A DNA stretch of 64,000 nt from a virus. Numbering within the stretch: position 1 is the first letter of the stretch; each line of letters opens with the position of its first letter. This document shows, in pieces, positions 45,405 to 53,295 of this stretch. The stretch is taken from positions 1 through 64,000 of IMG/VR virus record IMGVR_UViG_3300050120_000309. One strand, written 5' to 3'. Made by a program: the position numbers and the translations under genes. The notes beneath the pieces were generated by a model. It was not told where the DNA came from. It saw only the letters and a list, made by a program, of their open reading frames with translations, and searched no databases.

Positions 45405-46211
45405 CTACCTCGCTTTGTGAAGACCGAACACGAGGTCACCGCCGGCGCCGATGCGCCCCATGCGGTCTCTCACTCCTGAATCGGAGAATCCGTTGTCTTC
45501 GGGAGCAGCTCGGTCAACTCGTTCGGGATCGCCGTTGCCGTGAAGCACTTTGATGGCCCCACCGATGACGGCCGAAGCGGCGACGATGGCGCCGAGACGG
45601 GTACCGCCTCCCCATTTGCCCCATACCTCACTGGCTTTGAAGGCGCGGCCGGCTGCAATACCGACTCCAGTGCCGACGGCGGCGGCTACGACGGTGCCGG
45701 CAGTGCTTCCATCAGTGGTTCTGTGGCCGACGTAGCCTCCGACGAGAGCACCAAGACCGCCAGAGATCGATGGCCGCTGCAGCGCGGTCTTCCATCCGCC
45801 AGGAGACCGGATCTCATCAAAGAGACCTTTGCCGTAATCGCGGATCGCGGAAGAGGTGTCTGCTGCGTATTTCGGAGCAGCTTTGGAGAAGTCTTTGCTG
45901 AACTGGGCAGCGCCGTATCCAACTTCTTCGTTGTAGGCTCCTCGGTATCCGTCGGCTCGAGCGCGTTGGCGCGCCATGACAGACCCTACCGCGGCAGCGC
46001 CACCCGCAGTGAGAAGGCCTGCTGTCCCATATTGAAGAGCTGAAGTGGCTCCGGCATCAGCTCGAGTACCGGCACTTCCTTCGGTGGTTGCATACGTCTC
46101 AGCTCCGGCGAACAGACCAGCGCCGGCAGCGAATACGGCTGCTCCCCCAGTGAGGGGATTTGCCCACAATCGTGAGGTAAAGTTCCCCGCTACTGAGTCA
46201 ATGAAGGCCAT
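45405..46211 (-). CDS. Glycine-zipper membrane-active protein (268 aa)
   Basis: At least four Gly/Ala-rich segments spaced through the protein: 'LTGGAAVFAAGAGLFAG', 'GLLTAGGAAAVGSVMA', 'GGLGALVGGYVGHRT' and 'AGTVVAAAVGTGVGIAAG'. Such GxxxG series insert into or bridge membranes. It probably belongs with its neighbours to a set of internal virion proteins. The C-terminal 20 residues are amphipathic. Confidence 0.5.
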   Translation of the reverse strand: MAFIDSVAGNFTSRLWANPLTGGAAVFAAGAGLFAGAETYATTEGSAGTRADAGATSALQYGTAGLLTAGGAAAVGSVMARQRARADGYRGAYNEEVGYGAAQFSKDFSKAAPKYAADTSSAIRDYGKGLFDEIRSPGGWKTALQRPSISGGLGALVGGYVGHRTTDGSTAGTVVAAAVGTGVGIAAGRAFKASEVWGKWGGGTRLGAIVAASAVIGGAIKVLHGNGDPERVDRAAPEDNGFSDSGVRDRMGRIGAGGDLVFGLHKAR

Positions 46212-46217
46212 AGAGTA

Positions 46218-46547
46218 TTAGCGAAGCATTCGGACGGCACCACTACTGAGTGCTTTCTGCGCGCCCCAACGTCGGTACCCTCTCATCCCTGCCATTCCCG
46301 CGGCGCCCATAGCAGCTCCACCGATGGCACCTCGCAGATGATTGTCACGATCGGAGACACCTCCAACGACAGCTCCGCCTCCAGCTACGAGGGCTGTGGC
46401 GTTGACGAGTCCCCGGTTGGTTTTGTAGTCATTGGCGACGCCCCGGGCGACGGCCTTTGCTCGCTGCGCGCCTGGTGAGTTGTAGAACTTGCCGGCACGG
46501 CTGGCAGTGGAACGAAACCCGTTGATGGCGCTGCTGAAGATGCTCAT
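46218..46547 (-). CDS. Small glycine-zipper protein (109 aa), paralogue of the upstream gene
   Basis: The start 'MSIFSSAINGFRS' parallels 'MSIFGRAVNGFKG' of the next upstream gene. The C-terminal half has 'LVAGGGAVVGGVSD' and 'GAIGGAAMGAAGMAGMRG' zippers. It has a basic N-terminal half. Probably a membrane-interacting virion or early envelope protein. Confidence 0.5.
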   Translation of the reverse strand: MSIFSSAINGFRSTASRAGKFYNSPGAQRAKAVARGVANDYKTNRGLVNATALVAGGGAVVGGVSDRDNHLRGAIGGAAMGAAGMAGMRGYRRWGAQKALSSGAVRMLR

Positions 46548-46556
46548 GAAAGTCCT

Positions 46557-46793
46557 TTAGTAAGAAGCCTGTTGTGCTTGAGACCGGAGCTTGGCTGAGG
46601 ATTTGCCGTAGAGACCTCGCGCTACGAGGCCGCCAGGTACGCCGCCTATGAGTCCCCACTTCTTATGCCCCTGGGGAGCAGATAGATAGCCTGCACCCAG
46701 ACCAATCCCTAGACCCGCTCCTTGAGTGACGGCGAACTGCTGGCCTCGAGATAGACCTTTGAAGCCGTTGACAGCTCGACCGAAGATGCTCAT
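46557..46793 (-). CDS. Small glycine-zipper protein (78 aa)
   Basis: First gene after the element at 46832-46843. 'MSIFGRAVNGFKG' is followed by 'GAGLGIGLGAGYLS' and 'GLIGGVPGGLVARG', typical glycine zippers. It shares its N-terminal pattern with the 109-aa gene downstream, indicating duplication. Membrane interaction is inferred. Confidence 0.5.
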   Translation of the reverse strand: MSIFGRAVNGFKGLSRGQQFAVTQGAGLGIGLGAGYLSAPQGHKKWGLIGGVPGGLVARGLYGKSSAKLRSQAQQASY

Positions 46794-46831
46794 GGGAATC
46801 CTTTCGCGTCCGGAGACACGTTTGAGCCTGG

Positions 46832-46843
46832 CTAGTATAGGAA
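46832..46843 (-). promoter_or_regulatory. Late-promoter-like element, copy 5
   Basis: Plus-strand CTGGCTAGTATAGGAA (core 46832-46843), 39 nt upstream of the 78-aa gene. It heads the block from the glycine-zipper genes through terminase to portal. Confidence 0.65.
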
Positions 46844-46884
46844 GATGGTCGCTAGTCTCTGACTTGATTGACCCGACAGGGGAG

Positions 46885-47481
46885 CTAGGCTACTTGAGCA
46901 AGCGCTCTAGCACGCTTGCGATCTCGATACCTACGAGCTTCCAAAGCCATGGGAGATGGATTTGGGTTCTTTGCTCTTGCTGTGGCAGATACTCTTGCTC
47001 GAACATCTGACGACAGTACTTTACCCAGGTGGGCATTACTGATTCGCCTCTTTGTGATCTCCGAATGTGGGCCACGTACCTTGATGCTCGCGGCTCTGAG
47101 CTTTGCCCGTGCTTCATCGGGATAGGGATTATCTGCCCAGTGGCCAGTCTTTCCAAATCGGTGGTTATCCGATCCAGACCCAGTACCACCGCCTCCGGGA
47201 GTCATGTTGTATCCCTTCAGCGGATTCATTGAGTCATATTGCTCAATCAATCGGATCTCATGAGAGTCCAATTGGTCTTCAGGAATCTCGATAAGGACCT
47301 CTATTATGAAGTTCTCAGCACCATACTTGACGATTGCCCGATGCAAAGCCTGAGAGGATCTACCGCGTAGGGCTGTTGACCGATGAAGGTTCCATCGGCG
47401 CTCAAGCTTCTTGATCGTTTGACCAACATAAAGTTTTCCGTTGGTCGTATTCGTGATGAGGTAGATCACACCAGTTCTCAT
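46885..47481 (-). CDS. GIY-YIG homing endonuclease
   Basis: 198 aa. 'GVIYLITNTTNGKLYVGQT' is a clear GIY-YIG signature, with the catalytic Arg in 'LERRWNLHR' and Glu-region 'DSHEIRLIEQYD' following. The C-terminal part has NUMOD3-like repeats ('HSEITKRRISNAHLGK') and a basic end. It is free-standing, separating the metalloprotease gene from the glycine-zipper/terminase block. Such genes spread by cutting near cognate loci lacking them. Confidence 0.85.
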   Translation of the reverse strand: MRTGVIYLITNTTNGKLYVGQTIKKLERRWNLHRSTALRGRSSQALHRAIVKYGAENFIIEVLIEIPEDQLDSHEIRLIEQYDSMNPLKGYNMTPGGGGTGSGSDNHRFGKTGHWADNPYPDEARAKLRAASIKVRGPHSEITKRRISNAHLGKVLSSDVRARVSATARAKNPNPSPMALEARRYRDRKRARALAQVA

Positions 47482-47484
47482 GGC

Positions 47485-47925
47485 CTAATCCTTGACTTGA
47501 TTTATTAGACACGGAAGCATCGGGATCCAGAAGTCCAGCTTGGTGCTGAGCTTGCCCTTATCGTCCGACACCTCGCAGATGCCAATCAGGGAGTCTCCCT
47601 CTTCAACTCCAGAGGTGACGTCATGCCTGCTGGGCGAGCTATCAGAGACGGTATGCGTGTGAATGGATCCAAGGGAGAGCCCCTCGGATCTGGCCTGGTT
47701 CTTGAGGGCCTGGTACTGCAGATCGTCATACTCGACGACGTAGGGACTGGTCTTGGTCATACGGATCTTGTGGAAGCTGACGACGTGGTACTCGCCCACA
47801 CCCCGCCGAACAAAGATCACTTCCATGTACTCGTGGCCAGGTTTCTTCCGGTAATGGTAAAGGACCCGGCGACGGAACGAGGCCAGGTCCTTATTGCGAA
47901 TGTGAACATCGAATGCGAGCGCCAT
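47485..47925 (-). CDS. JAMM/MPN-type metalloprotease
   Basis: 146 aa. 'GSIHTHTVSDSSPSRHD' is an exact JAMM zinc motif (H-x-H, seven residues, S-x-x-D), and an upstream Glu in 'YMEVIFVRRG' can act as the general base. In cells JAMM enzymes remove ubiquitin-like modifiers; in lambda-like tails a JAMM domain is found in gpK. Here it is a stand-alone protein between a metallophosphoesterase and the GIY-YIG gene, far from tail genes. The substrate cannot be named. Confidence 0.75.
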   Translation of the reverse strand: MALAFDVHIRNKDLASFRRRVLYHYRKKPGHEYMEVIFVRRGVGEYHVVSFHKIRMTKTSPYVVEYDDLQYQALKNQARSEGLSLGSIHTHTVSDSSPSRHDVTSGVEEGDSLIGICEVSDDKGKLSTKLDFWIPMLPCLINQVKD

Positions 47926-47932
47926 GGAACCC

Positions 47933-49483
47933 CTATGCAGCGTGAGGAAGTTTGAAGCCGTAGTTCAATGACCTCGAGGGGCTCTTTTCAATGACGGATG
48001 AGATGAATAGCGCGTTGATGCCTTCGGTGAAACTCACCTTGTGCGCATGCAGCGCCCGGCGGGAGAGCACGTATCCCTTCTTCGCATGCCAGCGGTCGGC
48101 AGGAGAGAGGGAGGGAATCTGGTGGTGGATGATGCCGTCGATTTCACGCGAAACCTCGTGGTGCAGGTGACCTGTGAAGAAGTACTGGAAGTCTGAGGCA
48201 CCCCAACCGTTGCGGGCTTCGCCGGCCATGAGGCCCGGCAGCATGGTGACCTTCTCGTCGTTTCCATGCGCGAATCCCATCAGGGTATTCCCGTAGAGAG
48301 CGTACTGGCGGGGGTCGGTGGTGACGCGGACTTCGACGTCACTGTCATTTCGGTACCAGGCCTTGAGGAAGTGGAGCAGGCTCAGGGAGTTCTGATAGTC
48401 GTGGTTGCCAGGGCAGGCGATGAGGCAGACCGGACCAATCTGACGAAGCAAGTCAATGTGCTTGACGGCCAGCATGTTGCCCTCAAAGATCATGTTCTCC
48501 GGCAGACCATCGAGGTCCTGGGGAGTGAGAGCAGTGGTTGAGGCGGCAAGGTTGTCGACATGAAACCAGTCGCTACCCACCGGCACGAAGATGACTTCGG
48601 GGCGGCCATGGCGCGCAACCTGCTCAAGCAAGCGAGAGGTGTGGTCGATCAGCAGCTGCTCGGTCTGAACCTTGGAGTAGGTCTGTCCGCCGGCGTCGGT
48701 CCAGCCCACCTTGCCGAAGTGAAGATCAGTGGGGGAGACGATGAGGGCGAAGCGCTCGGCAGCCTGGATCTTGGGCATGGAGAGCATGGGAGGGCGGTAG
48801 GAGGGGGCGAAGCGCTCGATGTGCTCCATGAATGGGGCCACGACGTTGTGCTGCAGGTCGCGGTACTTGTCCGCGTCCGATTGAGTCTCTTTCCACTTCT
48901 CTATCTCGTAGCCCTGGGAGAGTGCCTGACGGCGCATCTGAAGTGCGGTCTCGATCAGCTCTTCGACGGGGCGCGTCATCAGCTCTTCAGCAGAGAACGG
49001 CTCCTTGTCGTGTGTCCATCCGTGGATGGTCTTGTACTCGGCGAACCAGGGGCGAGGGAAGGTGAAGGTGCGGCACATCTCGTTGACGGAGGCAGGCGCG
49101 CCGTCCCAGTTTGAGTAGGCCTTGGCCATGTCACGGTGAGTCGTACCGGACACCACAACCGGCTCCGGCGCATTGCGCAGGAAGGTCACATAGGTGTCGG
49201 TCTTCTCGTTGTAGACGTAGCGGGAAACCTTGGTATCTCCAACAGCTTGGCTGAGCAGGTGGATCTTGCTTTGCTTCTCTGAGACTTCCTTCACAGGCTC
49301 AGGCTTGGCGGAGCTCTTCTTGGCGGCCGGTGTGGCCAACTTCATACGGCGCTCGATTGTGTCTCGGCTTACACCGTACTTCTCAGCAATCTGTGTGACC
49401 GTGAGGTTGTTTGGCGCCGCCAGTTCCGTCTCGATCATCTCGAGTGTGACTTTCGCGCGGGGCCGTCCCTTTTTCATCGTCAT
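47933..49483 (-). CDS. Metallophosphoesterase with N-terminal helix-turn-helix
   Basis: 516 aa. The calcineurin-type motif series is complete: 'SPTDLHFG', 'VPVGSDWFHVDN' (GD variant GSD), 'CPGNHDY', 'GFAHGND' and 'FTGHLHHE', giving the two-metal site. The first 60 residues contain an HTH ('LTVTQIAEKYGVSRDTIERR'). A 90-residue middle domain precedes the catalytic domain. It probably acts on DNA or a nucleotide. Related phage proteins sit near packaging genes, so DNA-end processing is possible. ATG 49483 has GGAGA upstream. Confidence 0.8.
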   Translation of the reverse strand: MTMKKGRPRAKVTLEMIETELAAPNNLTVTQIAEKYGVSRDTIERRMKLATPAAKKSSAKPEPVKEVSEKQSKIHLLSQAVGDTKVSRYVYNEKTDTYVTFLRNAPEPVVVSGTTHRDMAKAYSNWDGAPASVNEMCRTFTFPRPWFAEYKTIHGWTHDKEPFSAEELMTRPVEELIETALQMRRQALSQGYEIEKWKETQSDADKYRDLQHNVVAPFMEHIERFAPSYRPPMLSMPKIQAAERFALIVSPTDLHFGKVGWTDAGGQTYSKVQTEQLLIDHTSRLLEQVARHGRPEVIFVPVGSDWFHVDNLAASTTALTPQDLDGLPENMIFEGNMLAVKHIDLLRQIGPVCLIACPGNHDYQNSLSLLHFLKAWYRNDSDVEVRVTTDPRQYALYGNTLMGFAHGNDEKVTMLPGLMAGEARNGWGASDFQYFFTGHLHHEVSREIDGIIHHQIPSLSPADRWHAKKGYVLSRRALHAHKVSFTEGINALFISSVIEKSPSRSLNYGFKLPHAA

Positions 49484-49575
49484 CCAAGGTCTCCAAAAGG
49501 TGATCCTGACGGCCGTTGCTGACCGTCAGGCTGTGCAGCCAGGCTTTCGCCTGAGTGCCGTGTGGGGATTCGGTG

Positions 49576-50340
49576 TTACAAGAAATCCGGGTCGAGCTTG
49601 CGAAGCTTATCCCCACGAGCAGACTGTTCTGTCCCGATGTCATTTCCCTTCGCCTTGCCTTCAGCCTTGGCGATCTTCCACTTCTGTTCGGGGGTGAGCA
49701 TCCAGTCCTTGAGAATCATCCTGCGCCTGGCTTCCAGTTGAGCCAAAAGCTCAGCGTTGATATGGAGAACTCTTTCCCATGTGAGGGGAAGAACTTGCTG
49801 ATTTGTGCCACCTTCTGCGTCTTGCGTCGCAAAGCTGATGGCATCGGTGACGTTGACCTGGGTAAGGCGGGCACCTTCGCCTGCGGATAGGATGTTGACG
49901 CAGCGCTGCTCCTGGACGTCGATGTAGGTCAGGGTCGAGACCATCGCCCGGGCATCTTCCGTCAATTGATCCGGTTCCTGGCCGATTGTTCTGCACCAGC
50001 TGGAGAACCGTTCTTCGATGAGGTTGCGCTCGATCGGGCAAAGCTTGCCCTCTGGCGCCTTCTCCATACGAAGGAGGGGGCACTTGGCGGCGTAGGCGCA
50101 GCGGTCTTCAGGCTTCACGTTGACCTGGTTGCCTGGGCAGATGAGTACGGAGCCGCCAGCGGGTCCCAGGATGACCAGGGATTGCTGGAAGGCCTTGAGC
50201 TCGAGTGCTTCAGGTTGAGTCAGTCCCAGCTCGGCGGTAGTGCCAAGGATGGATGTGAAGGTGAAGGCGGGCTTCATGGAAGCGAGATCGGCCGCGTCGA
50301 GCGAGACCATCCCGTCCAGTCGAATGTCAGATGGGGGCAT
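49576..50340 (-). CDS. Cysteine-cluster protein, possible small-terminase-like
   Basis: 254 aa. A cysteine cluster at about residues 67-100 ('CPGNQ', 'RCAYAAKCPLL', 'PEGKLCPIERN', then a cysteine in 'SSWC') suggests a zinc or Fe-S site. A helical C-terminal half includes 'ARRRMILKDWMLTPEQKWK'. A similar 'C....CP....P.G..CP.E' arrangement is known to me from large-phage proteins annotated near packaging genes, but I cannot verify this. Located upstream of the metallophosphoesterase. Function remains open. Confidence 0.45.
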   Translation of the reverse strand: MPPSDIRLDGMVSLDAADLASMKPAFTFTSILGTTAELGLTQPEALELKAFQQSLVILGPAGGSVLICPGNQVNVKPEDRCAYAAKCPLLRMEKAPEGKLCPIERNLIEERFSSWCRTIGQEPDQLTEDARAMVSTLTYIDVQEQRCVNILSAGEGARLTQVNVTDAISFATQDAEGGTNQQVLPLTWERVLHINAELLAQLEARRRMILKDWMLTPEQKWKIAKAEGKAKGNDIGTEQSARGDKLRKLDPDFL

Positions 50341-50342
50341 GG

Positions 50343-50950
50343 CTATGAGTACTCTTTCAGTCGGCGAAGGACTGTATCTTGGCTGATGTGAAACTCTTCA
50401 GCGATCTTCTTAGTGCTCAAGCCTCTATCCCAAGCTGCCTGGACCTCAGATGTTGAGATCACTCGGGGCCGACCTATCCCGGAAGTGACTGATTTACGAA
50501 CAGTCTGTTTGATCGGACGGATACGAACTCGGTGAAGCTGCGCCTCTATTGAGTTTTCGACCCACTGTATTGAACGAGGAGGACGGGATTTGCCTCGCTT
50601 TGATAGGCCGATCTTTGATTTATGTTCTTCGGATTGAGGACCTATAACGGCCCCTGATGGGCCTTCGCCTCCATCAGTTAGGTTTCGAAGACAGCCTGTT
50701 CCAATATCAATGCGTCCATGCAGAGCGATTAGTTTTATCTCTTCAGCAAACGCTTCTTGCTCCGTGAGATTGCTCTTCACGATCTCTATGTGAGTGTGAT
50801 TGGTTGGTCGTTTGTGATGTCGCCCTTTGGTAAAAGCTCGGTAACCCGAACCTTTACCGATGTAATATGGTGTGCCGGCGCAGCCACTGGGGCTGTCTTT
50901 GCTTCTAACGTACTGATACACATAGAAGTCGTTGCGCGGAGAGAGCATGC
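50343..50950 (-). CDS. GIY-YIG homing endonuclease with C-terminal HTH
   Basis: 202 aa. 'FYVYQYVRSK' and 'TPYYIGKGSGYRAF' form the GIY-YIG core, and 'TEQEAFAEEIKLIALHG' carries the catalytic Glu region. The C-terminus has a recognisable helix-turn-helix ('GLSTKKIAEEFHISQDTVLR'). ATG 50950 was chosen because a promoter-like element lies only 9 nt upstream and a terminator further back; an open frame continues to 51128 but it crosses both signals. A transcript from the element would be nearly leaderless. Confidence 0.8.
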
Positions 50951-50958
50951 TGACCTGA

Positions 50959-50970
50959 CTAGTATAGGAA
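50959..50970 (-). promoter_or_regulatory. Late-promoter-like element, copy 6
   Basis: Plus-strand CTGACTAGTATAGGAA (core 50959-50970), between a terminator and the ATG at 50950. It would start the block 50950 to 46885. Confidence 0.65.
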
Positions 50971-50987
50971 CTTGCCGCAAAAGGCAG

Positions 50988-51021
50988 GACCCCGAGCCGG
51001 CACGTATGCACACTCGGGGTC
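50988..51021 (-). terminator. Intrinsic terminator upstream of the GIY-YIG gene
   Basis: GACCCCGAG (50988-50996) and CTCGGGGTC (51013-51021) form a perfect 9-bp stem with a 16-nt loop; CTGCCTTTT follows on the minus strand. It closes the small-gene transcripts before the late-type promoter element. The interval 51022-51180 holds no convincing gene. Confidence 0.7.
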
Positions 51022-51180
51022 GATTGGCGGGGTAGGAGAGGAGGTTTGCTTTGGTCTGGGAGGGAGGCGACGGCGACCGTGGCAGGTGAGCTGAGGTTTG
51101 TCTTCCTGGATTGAAGTCGTTTACCCAATGGGGTTTAGACACAGGAGGGAAGGGAAGGAATAGAGGGAATTGGGTCCCGA

Positions 51181-51687
51181 CTAATCCTGGATGGGGAAAA
51201 CCTTATGCACTGCCGAGTCTGACAGGACGGCTGCGACGTGGATCGAGCAAACGTGGCGCTCTTTGAGCATGTCCTCGCCGTATGCGACTACCCATTCCGC
51301 CAGATCCATACATTGCGACATGTACTGGTCCACATAGGAGCAGTTCGAGTTCGAGGAGTGCTCCCAGCAGCCATCACCGTTGTTGAAGCAGAGCACAGCG
51401 TAGCGGCCGTGGGAACGCTTTAGGTAGTAGGCCGGCGCATTGAGCGCGCCGCACTTGGTGCAGGCCAGTGTCGTACCGTGGCTTGGTTTGATGGACGTTT
51501 GTGCAATCAGTCCAGCAAAGAAGTCTTCGACACCGCGGATCATAGCTGTCAGGTCGAAAGGTCGGAACATCGGGGACACGCTGGTCTCTCCAGGTGTTTC
51601 AGACATTCGACGGATGATCTCGTGCGACGCCTGCGCGGCATGCTCTGGGGTAGTGATCTGAAGAACGGGACTTGAGGTATCCAACAT
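51181..51687 (-). CDS. Zinc-ribbon protein, unknown (168 aa)
   Basis: ATG 51687 has GGTGGAGA about 9 nt upstream, as at other genes here; an ATG at 51705 is the alternative. The middle holds 'CTKCGALNAPAYYL', then 'LCFNNGDGCWE' and further cysteines, a zinc ribbon possibly with an extra site. It is the first gene after the palindrome-rich interval. The zinc ribbon may bind nucleic acid, but no family is recognised. Confidence 0.55.
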   Translation of the reverse strand: MLDTSSPVLQITTPEHAAQASHEIIRRMSETPGETSVSPMFRPFDLTAMIRGVEDFFAGLIAQTSIKPSHGTTLACTKCGALNAPAYYLKRSHGRYAVLCFNNGDGCWEHSSNSNCSYVDQYMSQCMDLAEWVVAYGEDMLKERHVCSIHVAAVLSDSAVHKVFPIQD

Positions 51688-51767
51688 GGGTGTTATCTCC
51701 ACCATCAGAATCAGATAGGGAGGGTACTTAGCCAAAGGTATGAGAAAGAAGGTTTGCTTTTCTACTA

Positions 51768-52082
51768 TTTACTCAGAGTAAAACGTCAGAGTAACAATGA
51801 AACAGATTGCAAATAGGGGGTACTTTGATAAAGAGGAACAGCATAATGCCTAAAGCATTATGCAAGGTGAACTATGAGTAAAAGGGTTTGAGTAGAAAGG
51901 GTATGTATTAAGTAATAAGTACTCTGAGTATAGTTTTACTCTGAGTAGTACTTACTCGCAGGCTCGTAACGGTAGGGTAGCACCACCAGACGACGACGCC
52001 AAAGGCACAACTACACTCTGAGTAAAAGTACTTCTGGAACTCAGAAGAACCCTTTAGACATGGACAGATCTGAGTACTCAGA
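51768..52082. repeat. Cluster of TACTCWGAGTA palindromes in noncoding interval
   Basis: In the 51688-52179 gap there are TTTACTCAGAGTAAA (51768-51782), TACTCTGAGTA at 51920-51930 and 51937-51947, ACTCTGAGTA at 52015-52024, the perfect 14-bp palindrome TCTGAGTACTCAGA (52069-52082), and several half sites (51785, 51873, 51888, 52039). No gene is seen. These look like binding sites of a dimeric protein: operators, a transcription switch or an origin. Confidence 0.65.
51841..51863. repeat. Perfect inverted repeat in the palindrome interval
   Basis: GCATAATGC (51841-51849) and GCATTATGC (51855-51863) are exact inverted repeats with a 5-nt loop (CTAAA). No T-run follows, so it is more likely a protein site or cruciform than a terminator. 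Confidence 0.55.
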
Positions 52083-52131
52083 CCCATCCCCCTGTTCCGC
52101 GGCTCCCCCTTCCCATCGCAACCAGGCGCAG

Positions 52132-52155
52132 AAAAGCCCGACACAAGGCCGGGCT
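52132..52155 (-). terminator. Intrinsic terminator after the 94-aa membrane gene
   Basis: AGCCCG (52135-52140) and CGGGCT (52150-52155), 6-bp stem, followed on the minus strand by TTTTCT. Closes the small-gene unit that ends at 52180. Confidence 0.6.
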
Positions 52156-52179
52156 CATCTGGTGGGTCTGGGTATGAGA

Positions 52180-52464
52180 TTAGAACGGACGTAGCAAGCG
52201 CTCAGCGGCCTCGTGTGCTGTCACAGCGATCAGGACGTAGACGAGGAGCCAGATGAGGCCTGTGAGAGCCAGGAAGCCCTGGATGAAGAACGTGACAACG
52301 GATGCAAGGACGGTCCCCAGCAAGATCAGTGGCACACTGGAGTAAATCCCCCAGGAAGACTTGATTTGCCAGACGAGACGAGGCAATGCCCAGGTCAGGA
52401 GGGTGGCACAGATGACTGCAAGCTCACTGATTCGTCCCTGATTAGGATCGAAGGTTATGTGCAT
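52180..52464 (-). CDS. Small multi-span membrane protein (94 aa)
   Basis: Three hydrophobic segments ('LAVICATLLTWALPRLV', 'SSVPLILLGTVLASVVTFFI', 'LTGLIWLLVYVLIAVTA') indicate an integral membrane protein. ATG 52464 has AAGGA upstream and overlaps the previous gene by 23 nt. It may modify the host envelope early in infection. Family not recognised. Confidence 0.6.
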   Translation of the reverse strand: MHITFDPNQGRISELAVICATLLTWALPRLVWQIKSSWGIYSSVPLILLGTVLASVVTFFIQGFLALTGLIWLLVYVLIAVTAHEAAERLLRPF

Positions 52465-52780
52465 CGTCGAGGTCCTTTCCCTGGATCAGGAACGTGCCGT
52501 CGGCCGCGTATCTGCTGAGGGACGGTCCGAGGTAGTTGATCATCTGCTGCTGAGCACAGAAGCGCTCGCATTCGCTGAGGTACTTGAAGATGAGATCGGC
52601 ATGCTCACCCTTGGCTTGGAGGGAGGTACCGTCATCGAGGGTGATCACGTAGCTGATAGCCTTCACCGTCGACAGGTCGGCGAAGTTGACGGCCGGTGCG
52701 ACAGCGGCTGCCGGCTTGGCAATAGCGCGGGGCTTTGTAGCGGGACGGGGCGGCAGGACAATCTTCTTGAGGGTGGGCAT
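52442..52780 (-). CDS. Unknown small protein (112 aa)
   Basis: A basic proline/alanine-rich N-terminus (about 32 residues) is followed by a compact alpha/beta domain ('AISYVITLDDGTSLQAKGEH', 'FKYLSECERFCAQQQMINYL'). AAGGAG lies 7 nt before ATG 52780. Part of the small-gene operon; function unknown. Confidence 0.55.
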   Translation of the reverse strand: MPTLKKIVLPPRPATKPRAIAKPAAAVAPAVNFADLSTVKAISYVITLDDGTSLQAKGEHADLIFKYLSECERFCAQQQMINYLGPSLSRYAADGTFLIQGKDLDDAHNLRS

Positions 52781-52783
52781 GTG

Positions 52784-52948
52784 TTACTCCTTTGAATCGA
52801 ACTCTTCCTGGGTGGGCTCTACAACATCGGCCGGCACTTCATCGACAAGGCGCTTGCCACCGACACCGAAGATGTAGAGGACAAATGCAAGCATCAGAAG
52901 GCAGAGGAAGATGAAGAACCAGAACACGAATGGGTGTGGCTGAGGCAT
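52784..52948 (-). CDS. Single-span membrane protein (54 aa)
   Basis: ATG 52948 with AAGGAG upstream; the upstream frame to 53008 overlaps the previous gene and is not needed. One strong transmembrane helix ('FVFWFFIFLCLLMLAFVLYI') follows a short proline/histidine leader, with an acidic tail. Function unknown; probable envelope protein. Confidence 0.6.
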   Translation of the reverse strand: MPQPHPFVFWFFIFLCLLMLAFVLYIFGVGGKRLVDEVPADVVEPTQEEFDSKE

Positions 52949-52956
52949 GGGGCTCC

Positions 52957-53295
52957 TTAGTTCTCGAGCTTGGAATTGGTTTGAAGCTGAGGGCAGATAA
53001 CCGTACATGCGCGCTGCGCATTCTCAGCAGACATCATCAGGTACCCAAGTTGGGGGAAGATGATGGAGATGGAGGCGGCTAGCGCGCCGCGCGTACCGAT
53101 GTCCAAGCCGACCCGAGAGTCCGGTGTCTTGCCAGCCTTGATCAACTCGTACTCTTCGGCATAGATATGCGTCATCGTCGCTGCAGCTTGACCCAGCTCC
53201 TCTTCGAGCACAATCAGCTTGCTCTTGAGTCGCTCCAGGTCAAAATACAGATCGATGTACTGCAGGGTTTCTTTGGTGCGGTGTGGGGTACTCAT
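52957..53295 (-). CDS. Helical protein with hydrophobic C-terminal segment (112 aa)
   Basis: A helical coiled-coil N-terminal half ('FDLERLKSKLIVLEEELGQA') is followed by a hydrophobic region ('GALAASISIIFPQLGYLMM'). A CTTTGGCTC motif lies 29 nt upstream of ATG 53295. No family. Confidence 0.55.
   Translation of the reverse strand: MSTPHRTKETLQYIDLYFDLERLKSKLIVLEEELGQAAATMTHIYAEEYELIKAGKTPDSRVGLDIGTRGALAASISIIFPQLGYLMMSAENAQRACTVICPQLQTNSKLEN

Noticed and set aside
50951-51128. N-terminal extension of the GIY-YIG gene to 51128
   Set aside because: The extension would read across a 9-bp-stem terminator and the promoter-like element, and has no homology; the domain begins right after ATG 50950.
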